Assembly: GCA_964479445.1 (NCBI GenBank) | Contig: CAYZMH010000018.1 | Span: forward strand, 1-39,167 | Direction: 5' to 3' | Length of the DNA: 39,167 nt | Source of the DNA: CAYZMH01 sp964479445 | Lineage (GTDB): Bacteria; Bacteroidota; Bacteroidia; Bacteroidales; GCA-2748055 | Shown here: piece after piece, positions 16,416 through 25,479 of the stretch | Position numbering within the stretch: position 1 is the first letter of the stretch | How the letters are laid out: each line of letters opens with the position of its first letter | Translations under genes and position numbers: made by a program | The notes under the pieces: generated by a model | The model's input: the letters and a program-made list of their open reading frames with translations, nothing else | What the model was told of the DNA's origin: nothing | Database searches by the model: none

Positions 16416-17501
16416 ATGAAAAAAATTGCGATTGTTTTATTAGCTATGCTGATAGCGGGCTGTTCTTCGGAACCGGATTATACACTGAAGATCGAGATGC
16501 CTGAACTGGGCGATAGATATATGACCCTTAACAAGAGAGTTTCGGGGGAGTGGGAGACCCTGGACAGCGTTACCCTGAGTGCAGAAGGGAAGGGCGAATT
16601 CACAGGATCTGTGGAGGTGCCGGAGATGATGTACCTTTCGGTGGAAGGTTACCAGGGGATGTTTCCGGTATTTATCGACAATCATGATTATACGATTACC
16701 GGAACGGTGGAGGACCTGAAGGTGCAGGCAGACGCAGGTGCCCAGGAAGAGTATAATCAGTACAGAGAACAGATCAAAGCATATACTGTGAAGCAGGACA
16801 GCCTGCGTGCGGAATTGGGTAATGCACAAAGAGCGGGAGATACGGTTTTACTGCAGTCTTTGATTGAGGAGTATTATGAAGTTGACAGCGAGAAGGGCGT
16901 GTATGACTCCTCCTATATTGCAGATAATCCGTCATCCGTTGTCTCTCTTTACCTGCTCCGGCAGTCCTATCATTCCTACTCTATGGAAACCCTGCGGAAA
17001 CTGTTGGATGCCGTGGATGAGACCATGCACAGCAGCACCTATTTCACCGAACTGGACGAGCATGTGAGTCGAATGGAGCGTGTGCAGGTGGGTTCATCGT
17101 ATGTGGATTTTGCACTGCCCACCCCGGAGGGTGAAATGTTGCAGCTCTCGGAGCTGGTAGGCGAGGGGCCGTTGCTCATCGATTTCTGGGCGGCATGGTG
17201 TAATCCGTGCCGGAGGGCCAATCCCCATGTGGTTGCGATCTACCAGGATTTCAGTGATAAGGGATTCGATATCCTGGGTGTATCGCTGGATAATAACCGG
17301 GAAGACTGGCTGAAAGCGATTGAGGCGGATAATCTTACCTGGCATCATGTCTCCGACCTGGAGGGATGGCAGAGCAAGGCGGCCGGACTCTATGCGGTGA
17401 GTTCCATTCCGCATACTGTATTGCTGAATAAAGAAGGGACGATTGTTGCCAGGAACCTATCCAAAGAGGAACTGAGGGAGAAGCTGTCTGAGATGCTGTA
17501 G
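16416..17501 (+). CDS. TlpA/ResA-like thiol-disulfide oxidoreductase lipoprotein with DUF4369 N-domain
   Basis: 361 residues with SPII signal (IVLLAMLIAGC, Cys16). Residues about 22-105 form a DUF4369-type beta domain (YMTLNKRVSGEWETLDSVTL, MMYLSVEGYQGMFPVFIDN). A helical linker follows (110-225), then a thioredoxin-fold domain with the redox pair WCNPC (Cys262/Cys265) and cis-proline turn SSIPHTVLLNKEG. Such proteins reduce or isomerise periplasmic disulfides, for example in cytochrome maturation or stress. The partner is not visible. It ends 8 nt from the convergent ppk stop and has no obvious T-run terminator. Confidence 0.92.
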   Translation: MKKIAIVLLAMLIAGCSSEPDYTLKIEMPELGDRYMTLNKRVSGEWETLDSVTLSAEGKGEFTGSVEVPEMMYLSVEGYQGMFPVFIDNHDYTITGTVEDLKVQADAGAQEEYNQYREQIKAYTVKQDSLRAELGNAQRAGDTVLLQSLIEEYYEVDSEKGVYDSSYIADNPSSVVSLYLLRQSYHSYSMETLRKLLDAVDETMHSSTYFTELDEHVSRMERVQVGSSYVDFALPTPEGEMLQLSELVGEGPLLIDFWAAWCNPCRRANPHVVAIYQDFSDKGFDILGVSLDNNREDWLKAIEADNLTWHHVSDLEGWQSKAAGLYAVSSIPHTVLLNKEGTIVARNLSKEELREKLSEML

Positions 17502-17508
17502 AAGATCG

Positions 17509-19584
17509 TTATTCCTTGTACTTATTTTTGAAATACTCGTAGGTAGCTATCTGGGAGCGTATTTGCGTTTTTTTGTTGCGGACCCTGACATTTTCCAGCT
17601 TTTCATTGATCTGTGAGGCTTTCACGCTGTCTTTTAACTGAATTTCAAGGATATCCCGGATTTCCTGTTTTAAATCGGGATCGTAGATCGGGAAGTTGCA
17701 TTCGATCCGGCGGTAGAGGTTTCGTTTCATCCAGTCGGCAGATCCCAGGTAGGTATTGTTATCCCCGTTGTTGTGGAAAACAAAAACCCTGGCATGTTCC
17801 AGGAACCGGTCGACAATGCGGATCACCCGGATATTTTTGCTGTAGGGTTGATTGGGTATCAGGATACAGATCCCCCGCACGATCAGATCAATCTTCACCC
17901 CGGCTTCGCTGGCCTCGTACAGTTTACTTACCAGGTACGGATCCTGGAGTCCGTTCATCTTCAGGATTATGTGGCCTTTCTTTCCCCTTTTTACATGTTT
18001 GATCTCCTGCCGGATCAGGTTTTCAAAGGTGTGGACCATGTTGAAACCCGGCACGAGTATGTGCTTGAAAGAGCACTTGAAGTTTTGATCTTCCAGGTAC
18101 TTATAGAGGTGCTTCACCTCTTTAACGATCCCTTTGTGGGAAGTAAAGAGTCCGTGATCACCATAAAGCCTTGCCGTTTTCTCGTTGAAATTCCCGGTGC
18201 CCAGGTATACCTGGTCTCCCGGCTTACTCCCTTTTTTTCGGATGATCAGGGCCAGCTTGGCGTGAACTTTCAGTTTCGGAATGCTGTAGATGATCTGGAT
18301 TCCGGCTTTGGTCATGTCGCTGGCCCACTGCAGGTTGGCCTCTTCATCGAACCGGGCTTTCAGTTCCACGAAAACGGTAACCTTTTTGCCGTTTTCTGCG
18401 GCCTGGATCAGGGTATTGACCACCGAGGAGTGGTCGGCTACCCGGTACTGTGTGGCCTTGATCTCTGTAACGGTGGGATCTTTGGCTGCTTCTGTAAGAT
18501 ACTGCAGCAGATAGTCATACTTCTGGTAGGGAACGCTTAGCAGGATATCCCTTTTTCGGATGATCTCGGCGATCGGATCCACGCTATCCTCGATAAACGG
18601 GAGGCTCAGGGGAGGGAGCTTTTCAATCTCCAGGCGTGGAGCGTAGGGGTTGGGGAAGCTGAAGAAATCCCTGAAATTGTGACGGCTGCCCCCTTTCACC
18701 AGGACATCTTTCTGCAGGAAGAACGATTCGATCAGGTAGTTCAGCAGGTTATCCGGCATGGCACGATCGTACTGGAACCGGTTGGGTTTGCCCAGGGAGC
18801 GGTGTTTGCGAAGGTGTTCGATCACTTCGATGAGATCTTCTCCTTCATAATCATCGTATTCCAGGTCTGCATCCCGCGTAAGCTTGATGGAGTAGTAGTT
18901 GCGAACTTCATACCCCGGGAATATGGCATCCACGTGGCGCATGATCACATCCTCCAGGAACATGATATAGTGCTGTTTATTCTCGGAAGGAAGGATAATG
19001 AATCGCGATACATTATGGTCGATGGGTAACTTGATCAGTCCGTACTGGTCCCGTTTACGTTTGGCGATCTTTTTGCGGGCATCCCTGGTGACCATCTCCA
19101 GGGCGATATACACGTTCCCTGTTTTTAAAAAGGGCCGTACCCTTCGTTTTACCAGCAATACCGGCTGGATGTAGGTAAGGATCTCGGAGAAGAACACCTC
19201 CCTGACATAGTTCTCATGACTCTCGGAGAGGGCGGCATTGGGTTCCAGGAGGAAGATGTTGTTCTTCCTTAATTCCGGTACGATCTCATCTTCAAACGTA
19301 TGGTGAAATACCGTTTGCTGGGCAGAGACGATCTCATTGATCTTCCGGATCACATTGGCCGGATCCACATCCCGGACCTGTCGCGGAAAGCGTTTTTCCT
19401 GGGAGAGCATCTGCCGGTAGTAACTCACCCGTACCTGGTAGAACTCCTCCATGTTATTGGAATAGATTGCCAGGAACTTGATGCGTTCATAGAGCGGGTG
19501 GGATTTATCCATAGCCTCTTCCAATACCCTGTAATTGAAAGATAACCAGCTGATATCCCTGTTGAAGAATTCGTATCTGCTCAT
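17509..19584 (-). CDS. ppk1: Polyphosphate kinase 1
   Basis: 691 residues, full length for Ppk1, which reversibly makes inorganic polyphosphate from ATP. The N-domain starts FFNRDISWLSFNYRVLEEA; the head domain is about 120-310; the two phospholipase-D-like catalytic domains carry His441 (KVHAKLALI, the autophosphorylated residue) and His597 (EHARVFVFHN). GTGNFNEKTARLYGDHGLFT and GSADWMKRNLYRRIE are intact. Expression likely comes from TACCTTTG at 19646-19653, overlapped by a palindrome. Alone on its strand; divergent from the aldehyde dehydrogenase gene. Confidence 0.97.
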   Translation of the reverse strand: MSRYEFFNRDISWLSFNYRVLEEAMDKSHPLYERIKFLAIYSNNMEEFYQVRVSYYRQMLSQEKRFPRQVRDVDPANVIRKINEIVSAQQTVFHHTFEDEIVPELRKNNIFLLEPNAALSESHENYVREVFFSEILTYIQPVLLVKRRVRPFLKTGNVYIALEMVTRDARKKIAKRKRDQYGLIKLPIDHNVSRFIILPSENKQHYIMFLEDVIMRHVDAIFPGYEVRNYYSIKLTRDADLEYDDYEGEDLIEVIEHLRKHRSLGKPNRFQYDRAMPDNLLNYLIESFFLQKDVLVKGGSRHNFRDFFSFPNPYAPRLEIEKLPPLSLPFIEDSVDPIAEIIRKRDILLSVPYQKYDYLLQYLTEAAKDPTVTEIKATQYRVADHSSVVNTLIQAAENGKKVTVFVELKARFDEEANLQWASDMTKAGIQIIYSIPKLKVHAKLALIIRKKGSKPGDQVYLGTGNFNEKTARLYGDHGLFTSHKGIVKEVKHLYKYLEDQNFKCSFKHILVPGFNMVHTFENLIRQEIKHVKRGKKGHIILKMNGLQDPYLVSKLYEASEAGVKIDLIVRGICILIPNQPYSKNIRVIRIVDRFLEHARVFVFHNNGDNNTYLGSADWMKRNLYRRIECNFPIYDPDLKQEIRDILEIQLKDSVKASQINEKLENVRVRNKKTQIRSQIATYEYFKNKYKE

Positions 19585-19639
19585 AAACGCTTCCTGGATC
19601 TGGGGGGGTGGTGTTCCCCGGTTTGTGAAATCTATACCC

Positions 19640-19654
19640 GTACCTCAAAGGTAC
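19640..19654 (-). promoter_or_regulatory. ppk1 promoter -7 box overlapped by a palindrome
   Basis: TACCTTTG (19653-19646, minus) is a perfect TAnnTTTG. The inverted repeat GTACCT-CAA-AGGTAC (6-3-6, 19640-19654) covers it. A bound regulator would block the promoter. Confidence 0.5.
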
Positions 19655-19728
19655 AAATCTTTTGGAAATCTGCAGAAAAGCCCGGAGAATGAATGAGACC
19701 AACCCCTGGGGTTTTCATCCCACCGGTT

Positions 19729-19759
19729 TTGGAATTGAACCGGGAATGTCGTATTTTTT
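19729..19759 (+). promoter_or_regulatory. Promoter of the aldehyde dehydrogenase gene
   Basis: TTG (19729-19731), 20 bp, TATTTTTT (19752-19759; one mismatch to TAnnTTTG). The predicted start is near 19765, just before ATG 19776, which supports that start codon. Confidence 0.5.
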
Positions 19760-19775
19760 AACAAAGAATCGCATT

Positions 19776-21137
19776 ATGAACTACCTGAAGAGCATCAATC
19801 CTTACAGCGGTGAGATGATCCGCGAATACCGGGAATTCTCCGATGAACATATCGCCGCGGCGATAGACCGGTCCTATCATGCTTTCTCTTCGTTCAGATC
19901 GACCTCATGTAACCACCGGGCCGAACTGATGCTGGAAATGGCAACCCGGTTGAAAGAGGATGCCAGGAAATATGGTGAACTGATCACCACTGAGATGGGT
20001 AAACCCATCGGGGAGGCTGTGGAAGAGGTCGAGAAATGTGCCTGGGTATGTAAGTATTATGCCAGGCATGCCGGCGGATTCCTTACAGGCCGGAGAGAAG
20101 AGACGGATGCAAGCGAGAGTTATATTCGCTACGAACCCCTGGGTCCGGTCCTGGCCATCATGCCCTGGAATTTTCCTTTCTGGCAGGTGTTTCGGTTTAC
20201 AGCCCCGGCCCTGATGGCGGGGAATACGGTGCTTTTAAAACATGCTTCCAACACCCAGGGATGTGCTCATGCCATCGAGGAGCTGGTAAACGAGTCGGGA
20301 TTCCCGGGGGAGGTGTTTATCAACCTTGTTATCGGCTCCCCGAGGGTAAAAAAGGTCATTGTACACCCGGCGGTACAGGCCGTTACCCTGACAGGCAGTG
20401 AAGCAGCCGGGAGATCGGTGGCCTCACTGGCCGGGGAGAACCTGAAAAAAACAGTGCTGGAACTGGGCGGGTCCAACGCCTTTGTGGTGCTGGATGATGC
20501 CGATCTTGAACATGCCATTGATACCGCCATAAAAGCGCGGTTGCAGAATGGCGGACAGAGTTGTATAGCTGCCAAACGATTTATCCTTACCCCCGGTATT
20601 TATGAATCCTTTGTTTCCATGCTCCAGGAGCGGTTGAAAAAGATGTTACCCGGAGATCCCATGGATCCCGAAACCTGGCTGGGACCGCTTTCCAGTGAGA
20701 AGCAGGCCAGGGATGTGGAGGACCAGGTTGTACGCTCGACAGAGCAGGGAGCGGAACTGCTGATGGGGGGCAAGCGGGATGGCACTTTCTTTGAACCTAC
20801 CATGGTTACCGGTGTTGAACCGGGTATGGCTGTTTTTGACGAAGAGGTGTTCGGACCCGTTTTTGCTATTGCCCGGGCCGACTCCCCGGAACATGCCCTT
20901 GAGCTATCGAACCGGAGTGTGTTCGGACTCGGGGTCCAGGTGTTTTCCCGTTCCGACCAGCATGCCGCCCTGTTCATCAAAGAGGCCCGTGAGGGTTCGG
21001 TTTTTATCAACGATATGGTCAAATCCGATCCCCGCCTTCCTTTCGGGGGGATCAAACATTCGGGGTATGGCCGCGAACTATCCGGGGAAGGGATCCGCGA
21101 ATTTGTCAATATAAAAACCATCTATAAAAAGAGCTGA
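19776..21137 (+). CDS. NAD(P)+-dependent aldehyde dehydrogenase, succinate-semialdehyde dehydrogenase type
   Basis: 453 residues of the ALDH fold, cytoplasmic. Active-site Asn132 (MPWNFPFWQ), Glu229 (LELGGSNAFVV) and nucleophile Cys263 (NGGQSCIAAKRF) are present, with the cofactor loop LTGSEAAGRSV and the C-terminal LPFGGIKHSGYGREL. The compact length and LKSINPYSGE start fit the YneI/Sad succinate-semialdehyde group, which would feed the TCA cycle. Substrate preference is an inference. A longer frame could start 38 codons upstream, but it would run through the promoter, so I use ATG 19776. Confidence 0.93.
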   Translation: MNYLKSINPYSGEMIREYREFSDEHIAAAIDRSYHAFSSFRSTSCNHRAELMLEMATRLKEDARKYGELITTEMGKPIGEAVEEVEKCAWVCKYYARHAGGFLTGRREETDASESYIRYEPLGPVLAIMPWNFPFWQVFRFTAPALMAGNTVLLKHASNTQGCAHAIEELVNESGFPGEVFINLVIGSPRVKKVIVHPAVQAVTLTGSEAAGRSVASLAGENLKKTVLELGGSNAFVVLDDADLEHAIDTAIKARLQNGGQSCIAAKRFILTPGIYESFVSMLQERLKKMLPGDPMDPETWLGPLSSEKQARDVEDQVVRSTEQGAELLMGGKRDGTFFEPTMVTGVEPGMAVFDEEVFGPVFAIARADSPEHALELSNRSVFGLGVQVFSRSDQHAALFIKEAREGSVFINDMVKSDPRLPFGGIKHSGYGRELSGEGIREFVNIKTIYKKS

Positions 21138-21163
21138 TTATGTTCAAATTGCCAGGTGACCCC

Positions 21164-21712
21164 CTAGTTTCTCTGCCTCTTATGCGCTCTTTTTCCAAAT
21201 GCATATCCCACTCCCAGGTCAAACCATGGGGTATAGACCGGGGTGATGGTATTGAAATGAATGATGGATGATAATCCGGCACGAAAGGTCAGTCCTCCCT
21301 CTTTTCTCTGGAATCGGTAGGCCAGCGAGGGAATGATCAGAGGTTGCATCTCCATGTAGTTTGTGTTCAACTCATAATCGGTTTGCCACATGAGATAGCC
21401 GGTAAAGGACAGGCCAAGATCGAGTTTGCTGGTTCCCTGACCATATAGCAGAAAGCCTCCCAGCGGAATACTGATTTCAGGAGGTGACAGTGCCCGGGAA
21501 AGGGATGTTCCGATACCTGTTTTCACACCTGCGCTCAGGGTGGGGCCGATAAATAAAAGACGCTCATAAATTACTGAATAATAAACACCGGCCCCACCAA
21601 AGGAGAGCTGCACAACATTGGAGGCCTGGGTATCTCTCTTTTTTTCAGTTTCTTGTCCGTTTACAACTATGGAAACGCCGGTAAACAGAATGATCAATAC
21701 TTTTCTGAACAT
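21164..21712 (-). CDS. Small outer-membrane beta-barrel protein, last gene of the LytTR cluster
   Basis: 182 residues from ATG 21712, which gives a proper signal peptide (FRKVLIILFTGVSIVVNGQE). The strand pattern includes VVQLSFGGAGVYYSVIYERLLFIG, KLDLGLSFTGYLMWQTDY and GLTFRAGLSSIIHF, ending WFDLGVGYAFGKR, typical of an 8-stranded barrel. No specific family recognised. It starts 4 nt after the hydrolase stop; a longer frame that runs back through the hydrolase end (to 21871) is not credible. Likely co-transcribed with the hydrolase and receptor. Confidence 0.72.
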   Translation of the reverse strand: MFRKVLIILFTGVSIVVNGQETEKKRDTQASNVVQLSFGGAGVYYSVIYERLLFIGPTLSAGVKTGIGTSLSRALSPPEISIPLGGFLLYGQGTSKLDLGLSFTGYLMWQTDYELNTNYMEMQPLIIPSLAYRFQRKEGGLTFRAGLSSIIHFNTITPVYTPWFDLGVGYAFGKRAHKRQRN

Positions 21713-21716
21713 AGGA

Positions 21717-22871
21717 TTATAGTTGTGAATTGATGATACGTACTGCTTCTTTGACCTGGAATGGGGTAGTGTTACTGCACACAGCGATAGTCCATCCGGT
21801 CTCTGGCTGATATAAAACCATGCTCTCAAAACCGGTGATCTCCCCTTCATGTCCGTAATAAGGAGTGCCATTGATATTTGTTGATACCAGTCCTTTTCCC
21901 TTTCCGTTGGAAAGGCCTTTCATCACTTCCAGGCTTTCCGGTGAAACTATTTCACCCGAGAACAAATATTGCATGAATGTTGCCAGTTCGGTGGCTGTCG
22001 TTACCATTGCTCCTGCCGAAAAGGCTAATGTGGACCAGGATATGTTTTCGGGTTCGGTTGGATACCACTCCAGGAAGGAGAGGGCATAATGATGCACGTA
22101 TCCACTGATTAGATTGGAGGGAGGGGGATCGTAGGGTACGAAACGGGTATCTGCCAGCCCCAGGGGTTCCGTGATGTACTTACTGTACAGTTCATTTATT
22201 TTTATTCCCGTGACCTTTTCTGCGATTAATCCCAGGAGGATGTAGTTGGTATTGGAGTAGGAATAATCCGAACCGGGCTCGAAATGCAACGATTTTTCCA
22301 TGCAGGTTTTCGCCAGCTGTCGCGGGTTCCATTGCTTATCCGGGAAGTTCGTTGCATTGATTAAGATTGCGGGCATGGTGAAAATATCCCTGATACCACT
22401 GGTGTGTTCCATAAGGTGTTGAACTGTAACTTCCTTAATGTTTGTGTTTTGAGTGTAAAAATCAGCGATGTTTGTTTCAAGGGAGAGATATCCTTCTTCC
22501 ACTAACCGCATAATCAGTGTGGCTGTATAGATCTTTGTCACACTGCCGATTCTTAATAGGTGATGATTTTTCACCGGGACCGACTGACCGGGATCCAGTG
22601 TCCCGAGCGAAGCACTCCAGATACTTTGCTGATTGTGAGCTACACAAACCTGGATCCCCAATAGTTCATTGGAATTAAGCAATTCGGTAAGATCGTAGAG
22701 GAGCGCGCTTGCTTTCGCGGAATCGATTCCATCAGAAACAGGGATGTTTTCTTTAGGATAATAGGTATACTCTTCGAATTCTTCACAGGATGAGAGAAGT
22801 GTAACAAGTACAATTAAAAAAAAGATAGTTGAATTCCTTTTGACGATCTTCATTCTTTTTTTTGGTTTCAT
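21717..22871 (-). CDS. Serine hydrolase, beta-lactamase class C / AmpC-like lipoprotein
   Basis: 384 residues with an SPII-type signal (IFFLIVLVTLLSSC, Cys29; start ATG 22871 or the ATG six codons on). Catalytic motifs of the class C/DD-peptidase fold are present: SVTK at 110-113 (nucleophile Ser110 and Lys113), YSN at 205-207 after GSDY, and the KTG-box equivalent HEG (YGHEGEITGFESM). It is predicted to sit in the periplasm or at the outer membrane facing peptidoglycan or an ester/peptide substrate. True beta-lactamase activity cannot be told from these motifs; many of the group are esterases or D-amino peptidases. Sits between the TonB-type receptor and the small barrel. Confidence 0.88.
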   Translation of the reverse strand: MKPKKRMKIVKRNSTIFFLIVLVTLLSSCEEFEEYTYYPKENIPVSDGIDSAKASALLYDLTELLNSNELLGIQVCVAHNQQSIWSASLGTLDPGQSVPVKNHHLLRIGSVTKIYTATLIMRLVEEGYLSLETNIADFYTQNTNIKEVTVQHLMEHTSGIRDIFTMPAILINATNFPDKQWNPRQLAKTCMEKSLHFEPGSDYSYSNTNYILLGLIAEKVTGIKINELYSKYITEPLGLADTRFVPYDPPPSNLISGYVHHYALSFLEWYPTEPENISWSTLAFSAGAMVTTATELATFMQYLFSGEIVSPESLEVMKGLSNGKGKGLVSTNINGTPYYGHEGEITGFESMVLYQPETGWTIAVCSNTTPFQVKEAVRIINSQL

Positions 22872-22937
22872 ATTCTTAGTGTGTTGAAATATAGATGTAA
22901 TTATTGAGATTTCTGTTATCTAAGTAAAAGGGGTAGC

Positions 22938-25295
22938 TTAAAATCCTTTTTTTAAGCGTTTTTCCTCGAAAGCTTCATCTCTCTTAAGACGCCTGGTTTT
23001 TGTGCCTGAGGCGAACGAATACTTAAGTTTAAGCCATACAGGGACCCTGGACATCTTTATAGAATCTTCTGAAGTTTCAGTGAAATTTTTTGTCATGATA
23101 TCATGTCCCTGGTAGGTGAAGGATCGCATAAATGGGATAGCACTGGTTATACCAACCTTAAGCCGGTTGAAGAAAATCTTCTCCACATTCATGAAATAGA
23201 GGACACCCTCCCTGTACGTGTGCTGGATACCGGGAGTTGGACTCTGGAACTGTACTGAAGCCGAGAGTGACAGTATGTCTTTCACTGTCCAGATAGCCGA
23301 CATTTTTCCCATGAATTCCAGGCTGGCCTTGTTTTCGATACCTTTTTCACGAGCAGGGATGCTGGCGGCTGACTGAAAATAGTAGCCTTCAAAGTGGTGA
23401 TTTAAACTGAAGTTATCAGTGAGGTTCATACTTCCAAGAATCCTCACCCCGGAATAGTGCAGGTCACCCAGGTTTTGTTTCTGTATGAAAAATGACAGAT
23501 CATCCCTGAGGGTTACCAAATCCTCAATGACCCCTTTTTCCTGCCTGTAAAACAGGCCGGCAGATAAATAATTCTCCTCGAATGAAGCACGGTACATAGC
23601 GGATAGCTTGTGGGTGATCTCAGGTATAAGATTTGGATTGCCCTTTTGAAGGGTATAGCTGTCGGGTGTAACCAGATTGGGGTTCAACTGATGAATTTCA
23701 GGGCGGTTGATCGTTTTTGTGTAACTGATATTCAGACTGCTGTTTCGTCTAACGTTGTAGTTGATGGTTATTTTCGGAAGAATATAATATCGCCTGTTTT
23801 CCAATGCATCGCTAACGGTTATGTGGCTGTGCTCTAACCGAAGACCTCCGTTCGCCCTGATCCTGTTCCAATGGAGGGCACCATGAATGAATCCCGCGGA
23901 GATTTGTTCCGCATAACTGAATTCCGGAAGGAGCTCATCCTGCATAGAGTGATCCATATGGTGTATTCCTGTTTCAATTCGTATCCTGTCACTTACCTGG
24001 CTTATAAAGATTGCCCGCAGGGATAATGTACCCTTCCCGGGTTCCTTTCTGCTCATATACCGGCTTTCGCTTTCCGGTTCTTTCAGATCTGTACCGGATT
24101 TTGATTTCAGCATATAATAACTTCCCTCCAGGACCATTTCGTTGCCGGGTATGAACTGATGCCTGTAGTAAAGAGATCCATATCCTGAAAGGTTCCGGTC
24201 CGTGTCATCCTTCTGCAGATGGAGTATCGATGGTCCGGTTTTATCCATGGTCCTATTCGTTATAAAGCAGCCGTCCTGTTCGTTGGAGAATGTGCTCAGG
24301 AATCCGTACAGGCTGACAGTATTATTTTCATTGCTGAAGTGGTCCATTCCCCAATGCACCTTATGGGTCCAGTTTTCCTGTTCGAGGTAGGAATCACGCG
24401 TAATTTCCATCGTATGCTCGTTTTTATTTGCGGTAATGTGTTTTGTACCCCTGATGTTGAAGTAGCTGAACCCTCCATTGTAAGAAGTATACAGGGTAGT
24501 TTTGTTGCGCGTGACCTGCAGATTGGCTGAGGGGAAGGAAAACACTTCGTCAGACCGGCTCGGCACATTGGCATGTATATGTCCGCTTATACCACCGGAT
24601 TTCTTCTCCCGGAGAATTACATTAATAACCCCGGTAATTCCGGCACCATAGCGCATTCCTCCGTTTGGACGTATCTCAATCCTGTCGATCCTTTCTGCGT
24701 CAAGCTGTCCAAGGTAATCAGCATCCCTTTTCATCCCATTTACGAGGATCACGATATCCTTCGAACCGTTCAGCGAAATGTTATTGAATAGGTCCACCCC
24801 GACACCAGGGATGTGGTTCATCAGGTCGGCGCTGTTTTGTATTGCAGATCGCATATGACTGTTTACATAATAGGTGGTTTGTTCTGCCTCTTGCTTTGCC
24901 TTCCTCCGTCTCTTCCTTATCACAACTTCGTCGATCGAAGTCCTTGCTTCATGCAGGATCAACGTGCCTGCATTCACTGATAATCCGTTGGATGCATCGA
25001 TCTTCTTATGTACAGTTCTATAGCCGATAAAACTTGCCGTAAGCAGAAAATTTCCCGGTATGCTATACCGGAAGGTAAAATCACCCTCTTCATTGGTGAT
25101 CGTGCCTCCTGCCAGCGAGGAGTCGGATCGTTCCAGCAGGGCGATGTTGGCATAGGCAACAGGCCGGCCTGCTTCATCGGTTATGCTGCCATGGATCGAG
25201 TATTCTGTTTGTGCATTAGAAAGAATACAAAACATTGCGAAGATAAGGGTCGCGTACAATTGTCCGGTCCGTTTTCGTTTCCTGTTTGCAATCAT
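22938..25295 (-). CDS. TonB-type outer-membrane receptor (CarboxypepD-like N-domain, plug, barrel)
   Basis: 785 residues with signal peptide (ATLIFAMFCILSNAQTE). Residues about 32-115 form the CarboxypepD-regulatory-like domain (IHGSITDEAGRPVAYANIAL, ITNEEGDFTFRYSIPG). The plug is about 140-235 with NSADLMNHIPGVGVDLFNNI and GMRYGAGITGVINVILREK. The rest is an outer-membrane barrel of the OMP_b-brl_3 kind found in many Bacteroidota receptors. It has no SusD partner. Substrate unknown. It follows the LytTR regulator by 184 nt containing TCAC-type repeats, and precedes the serine hydrolase by 66 nt. Confidence 0.9.
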   Translation of the reverse strand: MIANRKRKRTGQLYATLIFAMFCILSNAQTEYSIHGSITDEAGRPVAYANIALLERSDSSLAGGTITNEEGDFTFRYSIPGNFLLTASFIGYRTVHKKIDASNGLSVNAGTLILHEARTSIDEVVIRKRRRKAKQEAEQTTYYVNSHMRSAIQNSADLMNHIPGVGVDLFNNISLNGSKDIVILVNGMKRDADYLGQLDAERIDRIEIRPNGGMRYGAGITGVINVILREKKSGGISGHIHANVPSRSDEVFSFPSANLQVTRNKTTLYTSYNGGFSYFNIRGTKHITANKNEHTMEITRDSYLEQENWTHKVHWGMDHFSNENNTVSLYGFLSTFSNEQDGCFITNRTMDKTGPSILHLQKDDTDRNLSGYGSLYYRHQFIPGNEMVLEGSYYMLKSKSGTDLKEPESESRYMSRKEPGKGTLSLRAIFISQVSDRIRIETGIHHMDHSMQDELLPEFSYAEQISAGFIHGALHWNRIRANGGLRLEHSHITVSDALENRRYYILPKITINYNVRRNSSLNISYTKTINRPEIHQLNPNLVTPDSYTLQKGNPNLIPEITHKLSAMYRASFEENYLSAGLFYRQEKGVIEDLVTLRDDLSFFIQKQNLGDLHYSGVRILGSMNLTDNFSLNHHFEGYYFQSAASIPAREKGIENKASLEFMGKMSAIWTVKDILSLSASVQFQSPTPGIQHTYREGVLYFMNVEKIFFNRLKVGITSAIPFMRSFTYQGHDIMTKNFTETSEDSIKMSRVPVWLKLKYSFASGTKTRRLKRDEAFEEKRLKKGF

Positions 25296-25342
25296 AGTTG
25301 TGTGTTTTTAAGTTATTGATATTCAACAACCCAAAAGAACAC

Positions 25343-25443
25343 TCACGAAAACGAATCACCAAAAATCCGTTAAACAGAGCAAGAATTTGTGACCAGTGGT
25401 AAGAGAGGGATGAATTCTTGTGATGTATTGCAAAAATCTGTGA
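25343..25443. promoter_or_regulatory. Cluster of TCACnAAA-type repeats between LytTR gene and receptor gene
   Basis: Plus-strand TCACGAAAA (25343-25351) and TCACCAAAA (25356-25364) are 13 bp apart. On the minus strand TCACAAATTCTT (25392-25381), TCACAAGAATTC (25423-25412) and TCACAGATTTTT (25443-25432) follow at 31- and 20-bp steps. The pattern fits the tandem direct-repeat sites bound by LytTR dimers; not proven. Confidence 0.4.
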
Positions 25444-25479
25444 GGAAGAGCAAACCGGCTGATCGTTCATTTAGGATAT

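Noticed and set aside
21713..21871. 53-codon N-terminal extension of the small barrel gene
   Set aside because: It overlaps the end of the hydrolase gene, and the internal ATG at 21712 begins a proper signal peptide.
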